Shown here piece after piece: positions 17,407 to 40,714 of a DNA stretch of 64,000 nucleotides. The notes under the pieces were generated by a model, which worked only from the letters and a program-made list of their open reading frames with translations, did not search any database and was not told where the DNA came from. Every line of letters begins with the position of its first letter. The first letter of the stretch is position 1. The position numbers were made by a program, and so were the translations under genes. The stretch comes from Pseudonocardia acidicola (lineage in GTDB: Bacteria; Actinomycetota; Actinomycetes; Mycobacteriales; Pseudonocardiaceae): contig NZ_JAAXLA010000003.1 of the NCBI RefSeq assembly GCF_012911935.1, positions 124,001 to 188,000 on the forward strand, given 5' to 3'.

Positions 17407-18357
17407 TCAGCAGGGATGGGAGGTCAGGTAGCCGCCCATCCGCGTGAAGTACTCGACGCCGGTGTACTCACGGCCGTCGTCGGTGCGCAGCCGGTCGATG
17501 CGCAGGCCGGGGTTGCGACCGCGGCGGGCGTCGGCGCCGGCCACGATCACCACTCCCTGACCCTGCCGGATGAAGATCCGCCCCGGGGTGCCGCCGAACG
17601 GCGTCTCGGTGACCGACGCGGCGAGGATGCGCAGCCGCCGGTCGCCGTGGAAGCAGTAGGCGTTGGGGTACGGGTCGTGCTGCGCGCGGACGAGGTTGAA
17701 GACGTCGCGCGCGGACCAGGTCCAGTCGATCCGGCTGTCCTCCTCGGACCGGCGGTGGAAGTAGCTCGCAGCGCGCCGGTCCTGCGGCTGCCAGTCGGTG
17801 CGGCCCGACGCGATCAGCTCCAGCGCGTCGACGGTGATCGGGCCGAACATCGCCAGCGTGCGGTCGAACAGGTCGACGACCGTGTCCTCGTCGGTGACCG
17901 GTGTGGCCCGTTGCAGCACGATGTCGCCGGCGTCGAACTCGGCGTCCATCATGTGCGCGGTCACGCCGACCTCGGGCTCGTCGTTGATCAGCGCCCAGTT
18001 CAGCGGGGCGAACCCGGCGTAGGCCGGGAGCAGCGCGTCGTGCACGTTGAGGGTGCCGAGCCGCGGCAGGCCGAAGACCTCCGGGGGCAGCCAGGTGCGC
18101 CAGTTGGACACCACCATGATGTCCGCGTCCGCGGCGGTGATCGCGTCGACGACCTCGGCGTCGGCGGCCCGGTTGCGCACCAGCAGCGGGATCGAGTGTT
18201 CGGCGGCGAGTTCGGCCACCGACTCGTCGAAGATCTTCTCGTAGGCGTTGTCGCTGTCGGGATGGGTGACGATCAAGGGCACCTCGTGACCGGCGGCCAG
18301 GACGGCCTCGATCGTGCGGCGGCCCCAGGTCATGTAACCGAACGCGACGACGCGCAT
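17407..18357 (-). CDS. N5-hydroxyornithine formyltransferase (siderophore type, CchA-like)
   Basis: A 316-residue formyltransferase starting MRVVAFGYMTWGRRTIEAVL. The formyl-THF transferase core has GTLNVHDALLPAYAGFAPLNWALIND near residue 100 (HDALLP replaces HxSLLP, the His being catalytic) and GVTAHMMDAEFDAGDIVLQ with the conserved Asp. A C-terminal domain (residues 210-310) resembles the Fmt C-terminal fold. In hydroxamate clusters such enzymes formylate N5-hydroxyornithine. Its position in an iron-box-controlled siderophore locus supports that role over initiator tRNA formylation. It is divergent from the ABC exporter. Confidence 0.88.
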   Translation of the reverse strand: MRVVAFGYMTWGRRTIEAVLAAGHEVPLIVTHPDSDNAYEKIFDESVAELAAEHSIPLLVRNRAADAEVVDAITAADADIMVVSNWRTWLPPEVFGLPRLGTLNVHDALLPAYAGFAPLNWALINDEPEVGVTAHMMDAEFDAGDIVLQRATPVTDEDTVVDLFDRTLAMFGPITVDALELIASGRTDWQPQDRRAASYFHRRSEEDSRIDWTWSARDVFNLVRAQHDPYPNAYCFHGDRRLRILAASVTETPFGGTPGRIFIRQGQGVVIVAGADARRGRNPGLRIDRLRTDDGREYTGVEYFTRMGGYLTSHPC

Positions 18358-18387
18358 GCAGGTCTCCTCACTGCTCGACTGATCAAA

Positions 18388-18406
18388 TAAGGGTAACCTT
18401 GCCAAA
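18388..18406. promoter_or_regulatory. Iron box 1 (IdeR/DmdR-like)
   Basis: TAAGGGTAACCTTGCCAAA matches the 19-bp iron-box consensus at 13 positions by hand alignment. It lies 30 bases upstream of the formyltransferase start and faces the divergent exporter promoter. Confidence 0.65.
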
Positions 18407-18418
18407 CTCACCTGCTTG

Positions 18419-18437
18419 ATAGCCAACCCTAACCTTG
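18419..18437. promoter_or_regulatory. Iron box 2 (weaker), same divergent promoter
   Basis: ATAGCCAACCCTAACCTTG carries the complete half-site CCTAACCT and matches the iron-box consensus at 12 of 19 positions by hand. Paired boxes in a divergent region would allow iron repression of both directions. Confidence 0.5.
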
Positions 18438-18507
18438 CCAAGATCGGGCGAATCGCCCGGGCAACACGGGCACCGGTGGTGATGTCGGACGGAGCGGGGA
18501 TGCACAG

Positions 18508-20202
18508 GTGAATGGCGAGCAGATCACGGGACGGTCGGTCCTGCGGGGCTCGATCCGCGGGCAGCGGCGCCACGTCGGAGTCGCGTCGCTGCTGTTCATC
18601 GGGCACCAGACAGGTGAGGCACTGGTCCCGGTGCTGGTCGGCGTGGTGATCGACGAGGCGGTGACGACCGGCGACCCGCGGGCGCTCGCCTTCTGGCTCG
18701 TCGTCCTGGGGGTCGACTTCGCGGTGCTGTCGCTGAGCTACCGCTACGGGGCGCGCCGCTCCTGGCTGGCCGACGTGCGCGCCGACCAGCGGCTGCGGCT
18801 GCGACTCGCCGAGCGGGTGCTCGACCCGCGCGGCGGCGCCGAGGCCGGACGGCTCCCCGGGAGCCTGGCCACCATCGCCGTCGCCGACGCCAAGCGGGTC
18901 GGGATCGTGAACTTCGCGCTGCCCCTCGGCCTCGCCGCGGTCGCCGCGCTCGGGGTGGCCGCGATCGCACTTCTGCGGATCTCGCTGCCGCTGGGCCTGC
19001 TGATCCTGCTCGGCACGCCGCCGCTGCTCTACGCGGTACACCTGCTCGGCAAGCCGGTGGAGCGCCGCAGCGGCCCGGAGCAGGAACGCGCCGCGCAGGC
19101 CTCCGGCATCGCGGCCGACCTGGTCGCCGGCGTCCGCGTGCTCAAGGGCATCGGCGCCGAGCCCGCGGCGGTGCGCCGCTACGAGCGCACCAGCCAGGTG
19201 GCCCTCGCCGCGACGCTGCGCGCCACCGGCGCACAGGCCTGGTACCAGGGCGCCGTGCTCGCCGCGAACGGGATCTTCCTGGCTGTCGTCGCCCTGGCCG
19301 GCGGGCGGCTCGCCGCTCAGGGCGCGATCAGCGTCGGGGAACTGGTGGCCGCGGTCGGCCTGGCCCAGTTCCTGCTCACCCCCCTGTCGATCTTCGGCTG
19401 GGTCAACGGCCGGTTCGCCCAGGCCCGGGCCTCGGCCGCGCGGATCGCCGAGGTGCTCACCAGCGCGCCGGCGGTGACGGCGGGCGGCCGGCCGGTGCCG
19501 GATGCGGTGCCCGGCGCGGTGCGGCTGCGCGCCCTCACCCACGGCTCGCTCACCGGCCTCGACCTGGACGTGCCGGCGGGTGAGCTGCTCGGGGTGGTCG
19601 CGACCGACCCGGCCGACGCGGTCGCGCTGCTGGCCTGCCTGGGCCGCGAGGCCGACCCGGACGACGGCGCGGTCGAACTCGACGGGGTCGCGCTCACCGA
19701 GTTCACCCCGGAGCAGGCCCGCCGCGCGGTGCTGGTCGCCGCGCACGACGCCGAACTGTTCTCCGGGACGGTGCGCGACAACGTGCTCGCCGCGGCCGGC
19801 CCGGGCGCCGACCTCGAACCCGCGATGGCCGCCGCGCAGGCCGACCAGGTCGCCGACGCGCTCCCGGCGGGCCGGGACACCGAGATCTCCGAGCAGGGCC
19901 GCTCGCTGTCGGGTGGGCAACGGCAGCGGGTCGCGCTGGCCCGCGCGCTCGCCGCGAACGCACCGGTCCTGGTCCTGCACGACCCGACCACCGCCGTGGA
20001 CACCGTGACCGAGGCCCGCATCGCCGCAGGGCTGCGCGACGTCCGTCGCGGCCGCACGACGATCGTGCTGACCACCAGCCCGGCGCTGCTCGCGGTCACC
20101 GACCGGGTCGTCGTCCTCGACGACGGCCGGGTCATCGCGCAGGGCCGGCACTCCGACCTGCTGCACGCCGACACCCACTACCGGAAGACGGTGCTGGCAT
20201 GA
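18508..20202 (+). CDS. ABC exporter half-transporter with degenerate Walker A (siderophore export)
   Basis: A 564-residue TMD-NBD fusion. Six TM segments occupy residues 20-310. The NBD (about 330-560) has an intact signature LSGGQRQRVALARAL and a D-loop, but the Walker A position reads LGVVATDPADAVALLACL, with no GxxGxGKS/T. Walker B is LVLHDPTTAVD, in which the catalytic Glu is Pro. It therefore cannot bind ATP normally and must pair with the next subunit, whose Walker A is intact. The ATG start is preceded by GGAGCGGGG. It is divergent from the formyltransferase across paired iron boxes, as in coelichelin-type clusters. Confidence 0.88.
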   Translation: MNGEQITGRSVLRGSIRGQRRHVGVASLLFIGHQTGEALVPVLVGVVIDEAVTTGDPRALAFWLVVLGVDFAVLSLSYRYGARRSWLADVRADQRLRLRLAERVLDPRGGAEAGRLPGSLATIAVADAKRVGIVNFALPLGLAAVAALGVAAIALLRISLPLGLLILLGTPPLLYAVHLLGKPVERRSGPEQERAAQASGIAADLVAGVRVLKGIGAEPAAVRRYERTSQVALAATLRATGAQAWYQGAVLAANGIFLAVVALAGGRLAAQGAISVGELVAAVGLAQFLLTPLSIFGWVNGRFAQARASAARIAEVLTSAPAVTAGGRPVPDAVPGAVRLRALTHGSLTGLDLDVPAGELLGVVATDPADAVALLACLGREADPDDGAVELDGVALTEFTPEQARRAVLVAAHDAELFSGTVRDNVLAAAGPGADLEPAMAAAQADQVADALPAGRDTEISEQGRSLSGGQRQRVALARALAANAPVLVLHDPTTAVDTVTEARIAAGLRDVRRGRTTIVLTTSPALLAVTDRVVVLDDGRVIAQGRHSDLLHADTHYRKTVLA

Positions 20203-21947
20203 GCCGGGAGCTGCTCCCCGTCGCCGGCGGCGCCCGCACCCGCGCCGCGATCGCCGAACTACTGCGCCCGCACCGGGTGCGCGCCGGCCTCGCGGTGGCG
20301 GCGCTGGTGGCCGGGGCCGCGGTCAGCCTGCTCGCGGCGCCGCTGCTGGGACGGATCGTCGACCTCGTGGTGGCCGGCCACCCGCCGTCGGCGATCACCG
20401 GGCCGGTGCTGCTGCTGGTCGCGGTGGCGATCGGTCAGGGGCTGCTCGCGGTGCTGGGCATCGCGCTGGTCGCCCGGGTCGGCGAGGGCATGCTCGCCGC
20501 GCTGCGCGAGCGCTTCGTGGGACGCGCGCTGGGCCTGCCCCTGGAGCGCATCGAACGGGCCGGTTCCGGCGACCTCACCTCCCGGGTGACCGCGGACGTG
20601 TCGCTGGTCGGCGATGCGGTGCGCGACGCGGTCCCGGAGTTCGCCCGCGCCGGCCTGATCATCGCGCTGACCCTGGTCGGGCTCGCGGTGCTGGACTGGC
20701 GGTTCCTGCTCGCCGCGCTGCTGGCCGTCCCGGTGCAGGTGGCCACCGCGCGCTGGTACCTGACCCGCTCGACCCCGCTGTACCGTGAGCAGCGCCTCGT
20801 CGGCGGCGCCCAGCAGCAGCAACTGCTCGACACCGTCGGGGGCGCCGCGACCGTCCGGGCGTTCCGGCTCCGCGGCGACCACACCGAGCGGGTCACCCGG
20901 CGCTCCCAGGACGTGGTCGACCTGGCGATGCGGGTGGTCCGGCTGCAGACCGGGTTCTTCGGCCGGCTCAACCTCGCCGAGTTCGCCGGCGCCGCGGCCG
21001 TACTGGCGACCGGGTTCTTCCTGGTCCGCGACGGAGCGGCCTCGATCGGCACGGTGAGCGCCGCGGCGCTGTACTTCATCAACCTGTTCACCCCGGTCAA
21101 CCAGGTGCTGTTCCTGCTCGACACCGTGCAGTCGGCCGGGGCGAGCCTGGCCCGCATCGTCGGGGTGGCGGACCTGCCGCCGGAGCGGGAGCCCGAGCAC
21201 CCGGTGCGCCCGGCCGACGCGTCGGTACGCGCCAAGGGCGTCGGCCACTCCTATGTGGACGGCCACGAGGTGCTGGACGGGGTGGATCTGGACATCGCAC
21301 CGGGCACCCGGGTCGCGCTCGTGGGAGCCAGCGGGGCCGGCAAGACGACGCTGGCCAAGCTGCTCGCCGGGGTGCACCGGCCGGCCCGCGGCACGATCGA
21401 CATCGGCGGCGCGGGTCTCGACGAGCAGGGCCCGGCCGTCGTCCGGGAGACGATCGCGCTGATCACGCAGGAGGTGCACGTCTTCGCCGGCCCGCTCGCC
21501 GACGACCTGCGGCTGGCCAAGCCGGGCGCCACCGCGGACGAGCTGCGCGCCGCACTGGCCGCGGTCGACGCGCTGCAGTGGGCCGAGGCGCTCACCGACG
21601 GGCTCGACACCGTCGTCGGGACCGGCGGGCACGCCCTGACGGCCGTTCAGGCCCAGCAACTCGCGCTGGCCCGGCTGGTGCTGGCCGACCCGCCGGTGGC
21701 GATCCTCGACGAGGCGACGGCCGAGGCGGGCAGCTCCGGGGCACGGGTGCTGGAGGGCGCCGCGCAGCGTGCGCTGGCCGGGCGCACCGGACTGATGGTC
21801 GCGCACCGGCTCACCCAGGCGGCCACCGCCGACACCGTGGTGGTGCTGGAGGCCGGCCGGGTGGTCGAGCAGGGCACCCACGACGAGCTCGTGACCGCCG
21901 GGGGCCGATACGCCCGGTTGTGGGCGGCGTGGTCGGACGCGCGTTGA
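20199..21947 (+). CDS. ABC exporter half-transporter with degenerate signature motif (partner subunit)
   Basis: A 582-residue TMD-NBD protein whose ATG overlaps the upstream stop (ATGA), implying coupled synthesis of the two halves. Walker A is intact (VGASGAGKTTLAKLL near residue 375) and Walker B is VAILDEATAEAG with the catalytic Glu. The signature, however, is LTAVQAQQLALARL instead of LSGGQ. Its ATPase site is therefore completed by LSGGQ from the first subunit. The heterodimer has one consensus and one dead site, as in TAP or TM287/288. The likely job is siderophore export. Confidence 0.9.
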   Translation: MSRELLPVAGGARTRAAIAELLRPHRVRAGLAVAALVAGAAVSLLAAPLLGRIVDLVVAGHPPSAITGPVLLLVAVAIGQGLLAVLGIALVARVGEGMLAALRERFVGRALGLPLERIERAGSGDLTSRVTADVSLVGDAVRDAVPEFARAGLIIALTLVGLAVLDWRFLLAALLAVPVQVATARWYLTRSTPLYREQRLVGGAQQQQLLDTVGGAATVRAFRLRGDHTERVTRRSQDVVDLAMRVVRLQTGFFGRLNLAEFAGAAAVLATGFFLVRDGAASIGTVSAAALYFINLFTPVNQVLFLLDTVQSAGASLARIVGVADLPPEREPEHPVRPADASVRAKGVGHSYVDGHEVLDGVDLDIAPGTRVALVGASGAGKTTLAKLLAGVHRPARGTIDIGGAGLDEQGPAVVRETIALITQEVHVFAGPLADDLRLAKPGATADELRAALAAVDALQWAEALTDGLDTVVGTGGHALTAVQAQQLALARLVLADPPVAILDEATAEAGSSGARVLEGAAQRALAGRTGLMVAHRLTQAATADTVVVLEAGRVVEQGTHDELVTAGGRYARLWAAWSDAR

Positions 21948-21966
21948 TCGGGACTTGACGATCGGG

Positions 21967-21985
21967 TTCGGGTAGGCAAACCTAA
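21967..21985. promoter_or_regulatory. Iron box 3, upstream of siderophore-binding protein
   Basis: TTCGGGTAGGCAAACCTAA matches the consensus TTAGGTTAGGCTAACCTAA at 16 of 19 positions, the best box in the window. It ends 51 bases before the ATG, a position suited to direct repression of the binding-protein gene by iron. Confidence 0.8.
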
Positions 21986-22036
21986 CTCGACCGAATGATC
22001 CGGTATCGGCCCCTTCGCCCCGATGGAGGACCTCTG

Positions 22037-23038
22037 ATGGCTCGCGCCACTTCCCTGCTCCCACCCCGCGGAGGGCCCCGGTTCGCCCGGGCGCTCGGCG
22101 CCGCCGCGCTCGTGATCGCAGCGGTGGCCGGCTGCGGCAACCGCGAGGCCCCGTCCCCGGCCGCCGGTGACGCCGCGCCGGGCGCCTTCCCCGTGACCAT
22201 CACGCACTCCTTCGGCGAGACGACGATCCCGGCGGAGCCCAAGCGCGTCGTGGCCGTCGGGTTCAACGAGGCCGACTTCGTGCTCGCCCTCGGTGTCGTC
22301 CCGGTCGGGGTGCGCGACTTCATCGGCGAGTTCCCCGAACAGACCCGGCCCTGGGCCCAGGCGGCGCTCGGCGGCGCCACGCCCGAGGTCGTCGGCGGCA
22401 ACGAGATCGACATCGAGAAGGTCGCCGCACTCAAGCCGGACCTGATCATGGGCGTCTACTCGTTCATGGACCAGAGCACCTACCAGACCCTCTCCAAGAT
22501 CGCGCCGACGGTGCCCGCGCTCACCGGCGACGGTGCCGCCGCGACCTGGCAGGAACAGACCCGGGTCACCGGCAAGGCACTGGGCCGGGCGTCCAGGGCG
22601 GAGGAGGTCATCGCGGCCACCGAGAAGAAGTTCGCCGACACGAGGGCGGCCCACCCCGAGTTCGCCGGCAAGACCATGGCGCTGGACTTCATCGTCGAGG
22701 GCACGGCCTACAAGCTCGGCACCGACGACCTGCGCGCCCAGACCTTCTCCAGCCTCGGCTTCGACGTCGGCGCCACCACCGAGACCCTCAGCGACGAGCG
22801 CCTGTCCGAGCTCGACAAGGACGTGCTCGTCGTCGTGGGCGTGCCGAAACAGGCCCTCACCGACAACCAGGTGTTCCAGAACCTGAAGGCCGTCAGGGAG
22901 AACCGCGTCGTCTACCTCGGCGACTACGGCACCGAGTTCAGCGGCGCCATCGGCTTCGGCAGCCCGCTCAGCCTGCCGTACGCGATCGACATCGTCGCGC
23001 CGCAGCTGGCGTCGGCGCTGGGCGGCGGCGCCGGCTGA
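22037..23038 (+). CDS. Iron-siderophore ABC transporter substrate-binding lipoprotein
   Basis: ATG 22037 is chosen because GGAGG lies 7 bases upstream. The 333-residue product has a signal with lipobox VAGC near residue 33, followed by a type III binding-protein fold: HSFGETTIPAEPKRVVAVGFNEADFVLALGV and VAALKPDLIMGVYSFMDQSTY in the N lobe, and GTDDLRAQTFSSLGFDVG in the C lobe. This is the FhuD/FepB-like family (COG0614). No permease or ATPase genes for import are adjacent, so it must work with components encoded elsewhere. It is expressed from its own iron box. Confidence 0.92.
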   Translation: MARATSLLPPRGGPRFARALGAAALVIAAVAGCGNREAPSPAAGDAAPGAFPVTITHSFGETTIPAEPKRVVAVGFNEADFVLALGVVPVGVRDFIGEFPEQTRPWAQAALGGATPEVVGGNEIDIEKVAALKPDLIMGVYSFMDQSTYQTLSKIAPTVPALTGDGAAATWQEQTRVTGKALGRASRAEEVIAATEKKFADTRAAHPEFAGKTMALDFIVEGTAYKLGTDDLRAQTFSSLGFDVGATTETLSDERLSELDKDVLVVVGVPKQALTDNQVFQNLKAVRENRVVYLGDYGTEFSGAIGFGSPLSLPYAIDIVAPQLASALGGGAG

Positions 23039-23055
23039 CCTCGGCGCCACGACGA

Positions 23056-23088
23056 CAGGGGCGGGACCGGTGAACGGTCCCGCCCCTG
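23056..23088. terminator. Bidirectional terminator hairpin
   Basis: A perfect 14-bp stem (CAGGGGCGGGACCG / CGGTCCCGCCCCTG) with a 5-base loop GTGAA lies between the convergent binding-protein and catalase genes. It lacks a T tract, as is usual in high-GC actinobacteria. Confidence 0.85.
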
Positions 23089-23110
23089 CGTGGCCGCCCG
23101 TCGGCTCCGG

Positions 23111-24568
23111 TCAGCCCTGCTCGGCCCGGACGCCGGCCTCGACCTTGTCGCCCAGGTCCTTGTCCACATTGCGCCAGTACTCGAAGGCGCGCTGCAGGAC
23201 CGGCTCGGTCACCCCGTCGAGCAGGTGACCCACGATGTTGTCGGTCAGACGCTCCCGCGCGGGGTCGTCGAGCACCGTGCGGACCATCGTTCCGGCCTGG
23301 CCCCAGTCGTCGTCGTCCGGGCGCTTGGTGTAGGCGGTGCGCACCATGTCCCCGTCGGTGTGCCAGCCCACCGGCTTGTAGTGCTCGCTGTCGGCGCGCG
23401 GGCCGCCCTTGGAGTTCGGCGCGTACACCGGGTCCGACACGTTCACGTACCGCATCGCGCCGTCCTTGCTGTAGCTGTGCACGGGCGACTTGGGCGCGTT
23501 CACCGGGATCTGCTTGTAGTTCACGCCGAGGCGGTGACGGTGCGCGTCCGCGTAGGAGAACAGCCGGCCCAGCAGCATCTTGTCCGGGCTCGGGGCGGTC
23601 CCGGGCACGAGGTTGTTGGGCTCGAAGGCCGCCTGCTCGATCTCGGTGTGGTAATCGGTCGGGTTGCGGTCCAGCGTCATCCGGCCGACCTCGATCAGCG
23701 GGTAGTCGCCGTGCGGCCACACCTTGGTCAGGTCGAACGGGTTGAACCGGTAGGTCTTGGCGTCGTCGAACGGCATGATCTGCATCTTCAGCGTCCAGCT
23801 CGGGAATTCACCGCGCTCGATCGCCTCGTACAGGTCCCGGGTGTGGTAATCGGTGTCCACCGACGCCATGTGGTCGGCCTCGGCCTGGGTGAAGAACCCG
23901 ATGCCCTGGTCGGTCTTGAAGTGGTATTTCACCCAGAACTTCTCACCGGCGGCATTGACCCACATGTAGGCGTGTGAACTGTAGCCGTTCATGTGCCGCC
24001 AGGTCCTCGGGATACCGCGGTCCCCCATCAGCCAGGTCACCTGGTGCGCGGACTCCGGCGACAGGGTCCAGAAGTCCCACTGCATGTCGTGGTCGCGCAG
24101 GTTGTTGCGGGCGAGGCGCTTCTGCGAGCGGATGAAGTGCTGGAACTTCAGCGGGTCACGGACGAAGAAGACCGGGGTGTTGTTCCCGACCATGTCGTAG
24201 ACGCCCTCGCTGGTGTAGAACTTCAGCGCGAAGCCGCGGGGGTCGCGCCAGGTGTCGGGGCTGCCCCGCTCACCGGCCACCGTGGAGAACCGGGCCAGCA
24301 TGTCGGTCCTCGTGCCCGGCTGGAACACCGCGGCCTTGGTGTAGGCGCTGACGTCGCTGGTGACCTCGAAACGGCCGAAGGCGCCGCCGCCCTTGGCGTG
24401 CGGCTGGCGTTCGGGTATCCGCTCGCGGTTGAACTGCGCCATCTGCTCGATGAGGTAGTGGTCCTGCAGAAGGACCGGTCCGTCCGGACCGACGGTGAGC
24501 GAGTACTCGTCGCTCTCGACCGGGATACCGGCATCCGTCGTGGTCGGAACGGGTTTCGACTGCGTCAC
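23111..24568 (-). CDS. katA: Heme catalase (clade 3, KatA-like)
   Basis: GTG (CAC 24566-24568) gives [16 protein letters not shown], preceded on its strand by GAGGAGG. The 485-residue size matches small-subunit monofunctional catalases. The distal His lies in [15 protein letters not shown], the distal Asn in [15 protein letters not shown], and the proximal Tyr in [14 protein letters not shown] near residue 335. The product detoxifies H2O2 in the cytoplasm. It sits inside the siderophore locus on the NRPS strand, 390 bases downstream of the NRPS stop. This fits linked control of iron supply and peroxide stress, though no FurA/CatR gene is adjacent. Confidence 0.95.
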   Translation of the reverse strand: MTQSKPVPTTTDAGIPVESDEYSLTVGPDGPVLLQDHYLIEQMAQFNRERIPERQPHAKGGGAFGRFEVTSDVSAYTKAAVFQPGTRTDMLARFSTVAGERGSPDTWRDPRGFALKFYTSEGVYDMVGNNTPVFFVRDPLKFQHFIRSQKRLARNNLRDHDMQWDFWTLSPESAHQVTWLMGDRGIPRTWRHMNGYSSHAYMWVNAAGEKFWVKYHFKTDQGIGFFTQAEADHMASVDTDYHTRDLYEAIERGEFPSWTLKMQIMPFDDAKTYRFNPFDLTKVWPHGDYPLIEVGRMTLDRNPTDYHTEIEQAAFEPNNLVPGTAPSPDKMLLGRLFSYADAHRHRLGVNYKQIPVNAPKSPVHSYSKDGAMRYVNVSDPVYAPNSKGGPRADSEHYKPVGWHTDGDMVRTAYTKRPDDDDWGQAGTMVRTVLDDPARERLTDNIVGHLLDGVTEPVLQRAFEYWRNVDKDLGDKVEAGVRAEQG

Positions 24569-24958
24569 TGCTGTGCCTCCTCGTGCTGGTCTGCGCCCGC
24601 GGGAGGTCCCGCGGTCGTGCAGCCGGGGTACCCGCCCCAGGACGCCGGCTCGGCCGCGTCGACCGTGACGCCGTGGTCCGCGCCCGGCGTACGGCCGGGC
24701 GCGTCCCGGCCGGTGGAGGCGAGAACCATGACGCGAACAACCCTCCCGCATCTCCTGGAACGAGCCAAGGCTTTCTGCGGGCGATCAGAATTGACCGGCA
24801 ACCGGTCATCGAGCGGAAATCGCTCGCATTCGGACTCTATCCGGCTTGATCATAATCGCCGGCGGTCGGTGTCTCGAACGATCTCCGAAAACCGTTGTTC
24901 AGCGATTGGCGACATCGGCCGGCACGACGCCCGGTGCCCCCGGCCGCGCGGCGTCGGA
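24569..24958. other. Intergenic region upstream of catalase
   Basis: No convincing gene is present in these 390 bases. Two symmetrical elements lie close together: TGACCGG-CAA-CCGGTCA at 24792-24808 and CGAGCG-GAAAT-CGCTCG at 24810-24826. Either could be an operator for catalase or, as hairpins, part of the end of the NRPS transcript. Confidence 0.6.
24792..24808. promoter_or_regulatory. Candidate operator (7-bp inverted repeat, 3-base spacer)
   Basis: TGACCGG (24792-24798) and CCGGTCA (24802-24808) are perfect inverted arms. The dyad lies about 225 bases upstream of the catalase GTG. No regulator can be assigned from the sequence. Confidence 0.4.
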
Positions 24959-38800
<13,842 letters not shown>

Positions 38801-38846
38801 CGGCTCCATCGGCACAGCGGGTACGGGGTCAGCAGGTGGGGAGGGG

Positions 38847-39071
38847 TCAGGCCGTCCCGTCGCGTTCCATCCGCTCGACGAGGCTGCGCGGCCGCAGGTC
38901 GGTCCAGTACGCCTCGATGTGGTCCAGGCAGGCGCGCCGGGTGTCCGGCCCGTGCTGCACGGTCCAGCCGTCGGGCACCGGCACGAAGGTGGGCCACAGC
39001 GAGTACTGGCCCTCGTCGTTGCGCAGCGCGTGGAAGGTGCCGTTCTCGTCGTCGAAGGGGTTCGTGGACAT
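38847..39071 (-). CDS. MbtH-family NRPS accessory protein
   Basis: A 74-residue MbtH-like protein ([20 protein letters not shown]). It has the three invariant tryptophans of the family, in [17 protein letters not shown] and [11 protein letters not shown]. It binds A domains and is required for their folding or activity. The gene lies 46 bases upstream of the NRPS start and 33 bases after the monooxygenase, so all three form one operon. Confidence 0.97.
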   Translation of the reverse strand: MSTNPFDDENGTFHALRNDEGQYSLWPTFVPVPDGWTVQHGPDTRRACLDHIEAYWTDLRPRSLVERMERDGTA

Positions 39072-39104
39072 GGCTGTCTCCTGGAAGAAGTCGGGCGGGA
39101 ACGC

Positions 39105-40460
39105 TCAGCGGGCGGCGGGCGCGTCGGCGAGCGCGGCGCGGGCCGGGGCGGCCGCGGCAGGCGCGGTGGTGCCGGCGATCGACGCGACGATCTCACCGGA
39201 GCGGACCGCGATGTTCGACAGCAGCGTCGAGGTGATGCCGTGCGTGTGCTCGGTCGCGCCCTGCACGTAGATGCCGGCCGTGACGTCGGCGGTGGTGGCG
39301 ATCCGGTAGTCGCGCCGGATGTCCAGGCGCCCCACGGCGTCGCGGCCGCACGACCCCGCGAGGTCGCCGAGCAGCCAGAGCGGGTCGGTCGCCCGGTAGC
39401 CGGTGGCGTACACGACGACGTCGGAGGTGAGTACCTCACGCTCACCGTCGATCATCGACTCGACCGCGAGCTCGACCCGGTCGTCGATCTCGACGACGTC
39501 GGCCACCCGGGTGACGTTGAGGAAGCGCAGGCGCTCCCGCCCGGCCACCCGCTCGTGGTAGTGCCGCCGGTACAACCCGTCGATCAGCTCGGGGTCGACC
39601 ACCGAGTAGTTCGTGTTCGCGTGGTAGCCCATGATCTGCTGCTTGACCTCGTCGGGCGCGGTGTAGAAGTCGTCCACCGCGGCCGGGTCGAAGATCCGGT
39701 TGGCGAACGAGCTGTCGTCGGCCGGGCTGTAGCCGTAGCGGGCGAACACCGCACACACCTCGGCGGTCGGGAAGCTGCGGTGCAGGTAGTCGACGCTCTC
39801 CGCAGCGCTCTGCCCGGCCCCGACGACGGCGATCCGCTCGGGGGTGGTGCCGGCGACGCCCGGCACCTTGTGCAGCAGCTCGCAGTTGTGCCAGATCCGG
39901 TCGGACAGGGTCACCCCGCGCGGCAGCCGCGGGGTCAGCCCGGTGGCCAGGACGACGTTGCGGGCCCGTTGTCGGACGGCCCGGCCGTCGGCGCGGCGGG
40001 TCACCACGTCGAGGAGTCGCACGCCCGCGCCGTCGCGCACCGGCTCGATCTCCACGACCTCGGCGTCGTAGTCGACCTGCTCGCCGAACCCGGCCGCGGC
40101 CCACTCGAGGTAGTCGTGGAACTCCAGGCGGGTCGGGAACGCGCTGCCGTAGTTGATGAAGTCGACGAGGCGTTCCCGGCTGTGCAGGTAGGACAGGAAG
40201 CTGAACGGGCTGCCCGGGTTCCGCAGCGTCACCAGATCCTTGAGATAGGACACCTGCATCGTGGCGTCCTCCAGCAGCATGCCGCGGTGCCAGCCGAACC
40301 GGGGCTGCCGCTCGACGAACCGTGCCGCCAGCTGCTCCCCCGGCGTCACGCCTGCGTTGTGCTCGGCGATCGCGATCGCCAGCGCCAGGTTGGAGGGTCC
40401 GAAGCCGACGCCGACGACGTCGAGAACGGGGCCGGGGCGTGCGGGAGCCGGGTACGACAT
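39105..40460 (-). CDS. L-ornithine N5-monooxygenase (siderophore)
   Basis: ATG CAT 40458-40460 ([14 protein letters not shown]) is chosen because GAGAGG lies 6 bases upstream; ATG 40466 is an alternative. The roughly 451-residue flavoprotein has the FAD motif [14 protein letters not shown] near residue 17, the substrate-site segment [22 protein letters not shown], an NADPH motif [17 protein letters not shown] near residue 205, and ATGYRATDP in the C-terminal third. These are hallmarks of SidA/PvdA/CchB-type enzymes that hydroxylate the ornithine side-chain amine as the first step to hydroxamates. It leads the operon with MbtH and the NRPS under iron box 4. Confidence 0.95.
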   Translation of the reverse strand: MSYPAPARPGPVLDVVGVGFGPSNLALAIAIAEHNAGVTPGEQLAARFVERQPRFGWHRGMLLEDATMQVSYLKDLVTLRNPGSPFSFLSYLHSRERLVDFINYGSAFPTRLEFHDYLEWAAAGFGEQVDYDAEVVEIEPVRDGAGVRLLDVVTRRADGRAVRQRARNVVLATGLTPRLPRGVTLSDRIWHNCELLHKVPGVAGTTPERIAVVGAGQSAAESVDYLHRSFPTAEVCAVFARYGYSPADDSSFANRIFDPAAVDDFYTAPDEVKQQIMGYHANTNYSVVDPELIDGLYRRHYHERVAGRERLRFLNVTRVADVVEIDDRVELAVESMIDGEREVLTSDVVVYATGYRATDPLWLLGDLAGSCGRDAVGRLDIRRDYRIATTADVTAGIYVQGATEHTHGITSTLLSNIAVRSGEIVASIAGTTAPAAAAPARAALADAPAAR

Positions 40461-40514
40461 CGTCATCCTCTCGATGGCCCGCACCTCGCGAAGCCATGAT
40501 CGCCGATCCTTACC

Positions 40515-40533
40515 TAAGGGCAGGCTAACCATA
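40515..40533. promoter_or_regulatory. Iron box 4, upstream of the NRPS operon
   Basis: TAAGGGCAGGCTAACCATA matches the iron-box consensus at 14 of 19 positions, with a perfect AGGCTAACC core. It lies about 55 bases upstream of the monooxygenase ATG. A related TTACC/GGTAA sequence sits on either side of it. Confidence 0.75.
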
Positions 40534-40664
40534 AAGATTGCCTTACCCGGAGGTCCAGACGAGTGGTGATGAACCCGGGATCAACTACGCAGAGCGCTCA
40601 TACTGCACCGAACGGATGTATCGCCACTCATGCCTGCGGCGGAATCGCAGGCCGGAGACACCGC

Positions 40665-40694
40665 AGCCCGGCACGCGGATCCGCGTGCCGGGCT
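40665..40694. terminator. Terminator hairpin after the GGPVSQ-repeat protein gene
   Basis: A perfect 15+15 palindrome (arms AGCCCGGCACGCGGA and TCCGCGTGCCGGGCT) lies 20 bases past the stop of the minus-strand gene. It also lies downstream of no plus-strand gene, so a terminator role for the secreted-protein gene is most likely. Confidence 0.8.
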
Positions 40695-40714
40695 GACGGA
40701 ACGAACGCCGACGA

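Noticed and set aside
40665..40694. The 30-base palindrome as a regulator operator for the siderophore operon
   Set aside because: It lies 130 bases beyond the iron box and just after the stop of a minus-strand gene; its GC-rich stem matches the neighbouring terminator, so termination is the simpler role.
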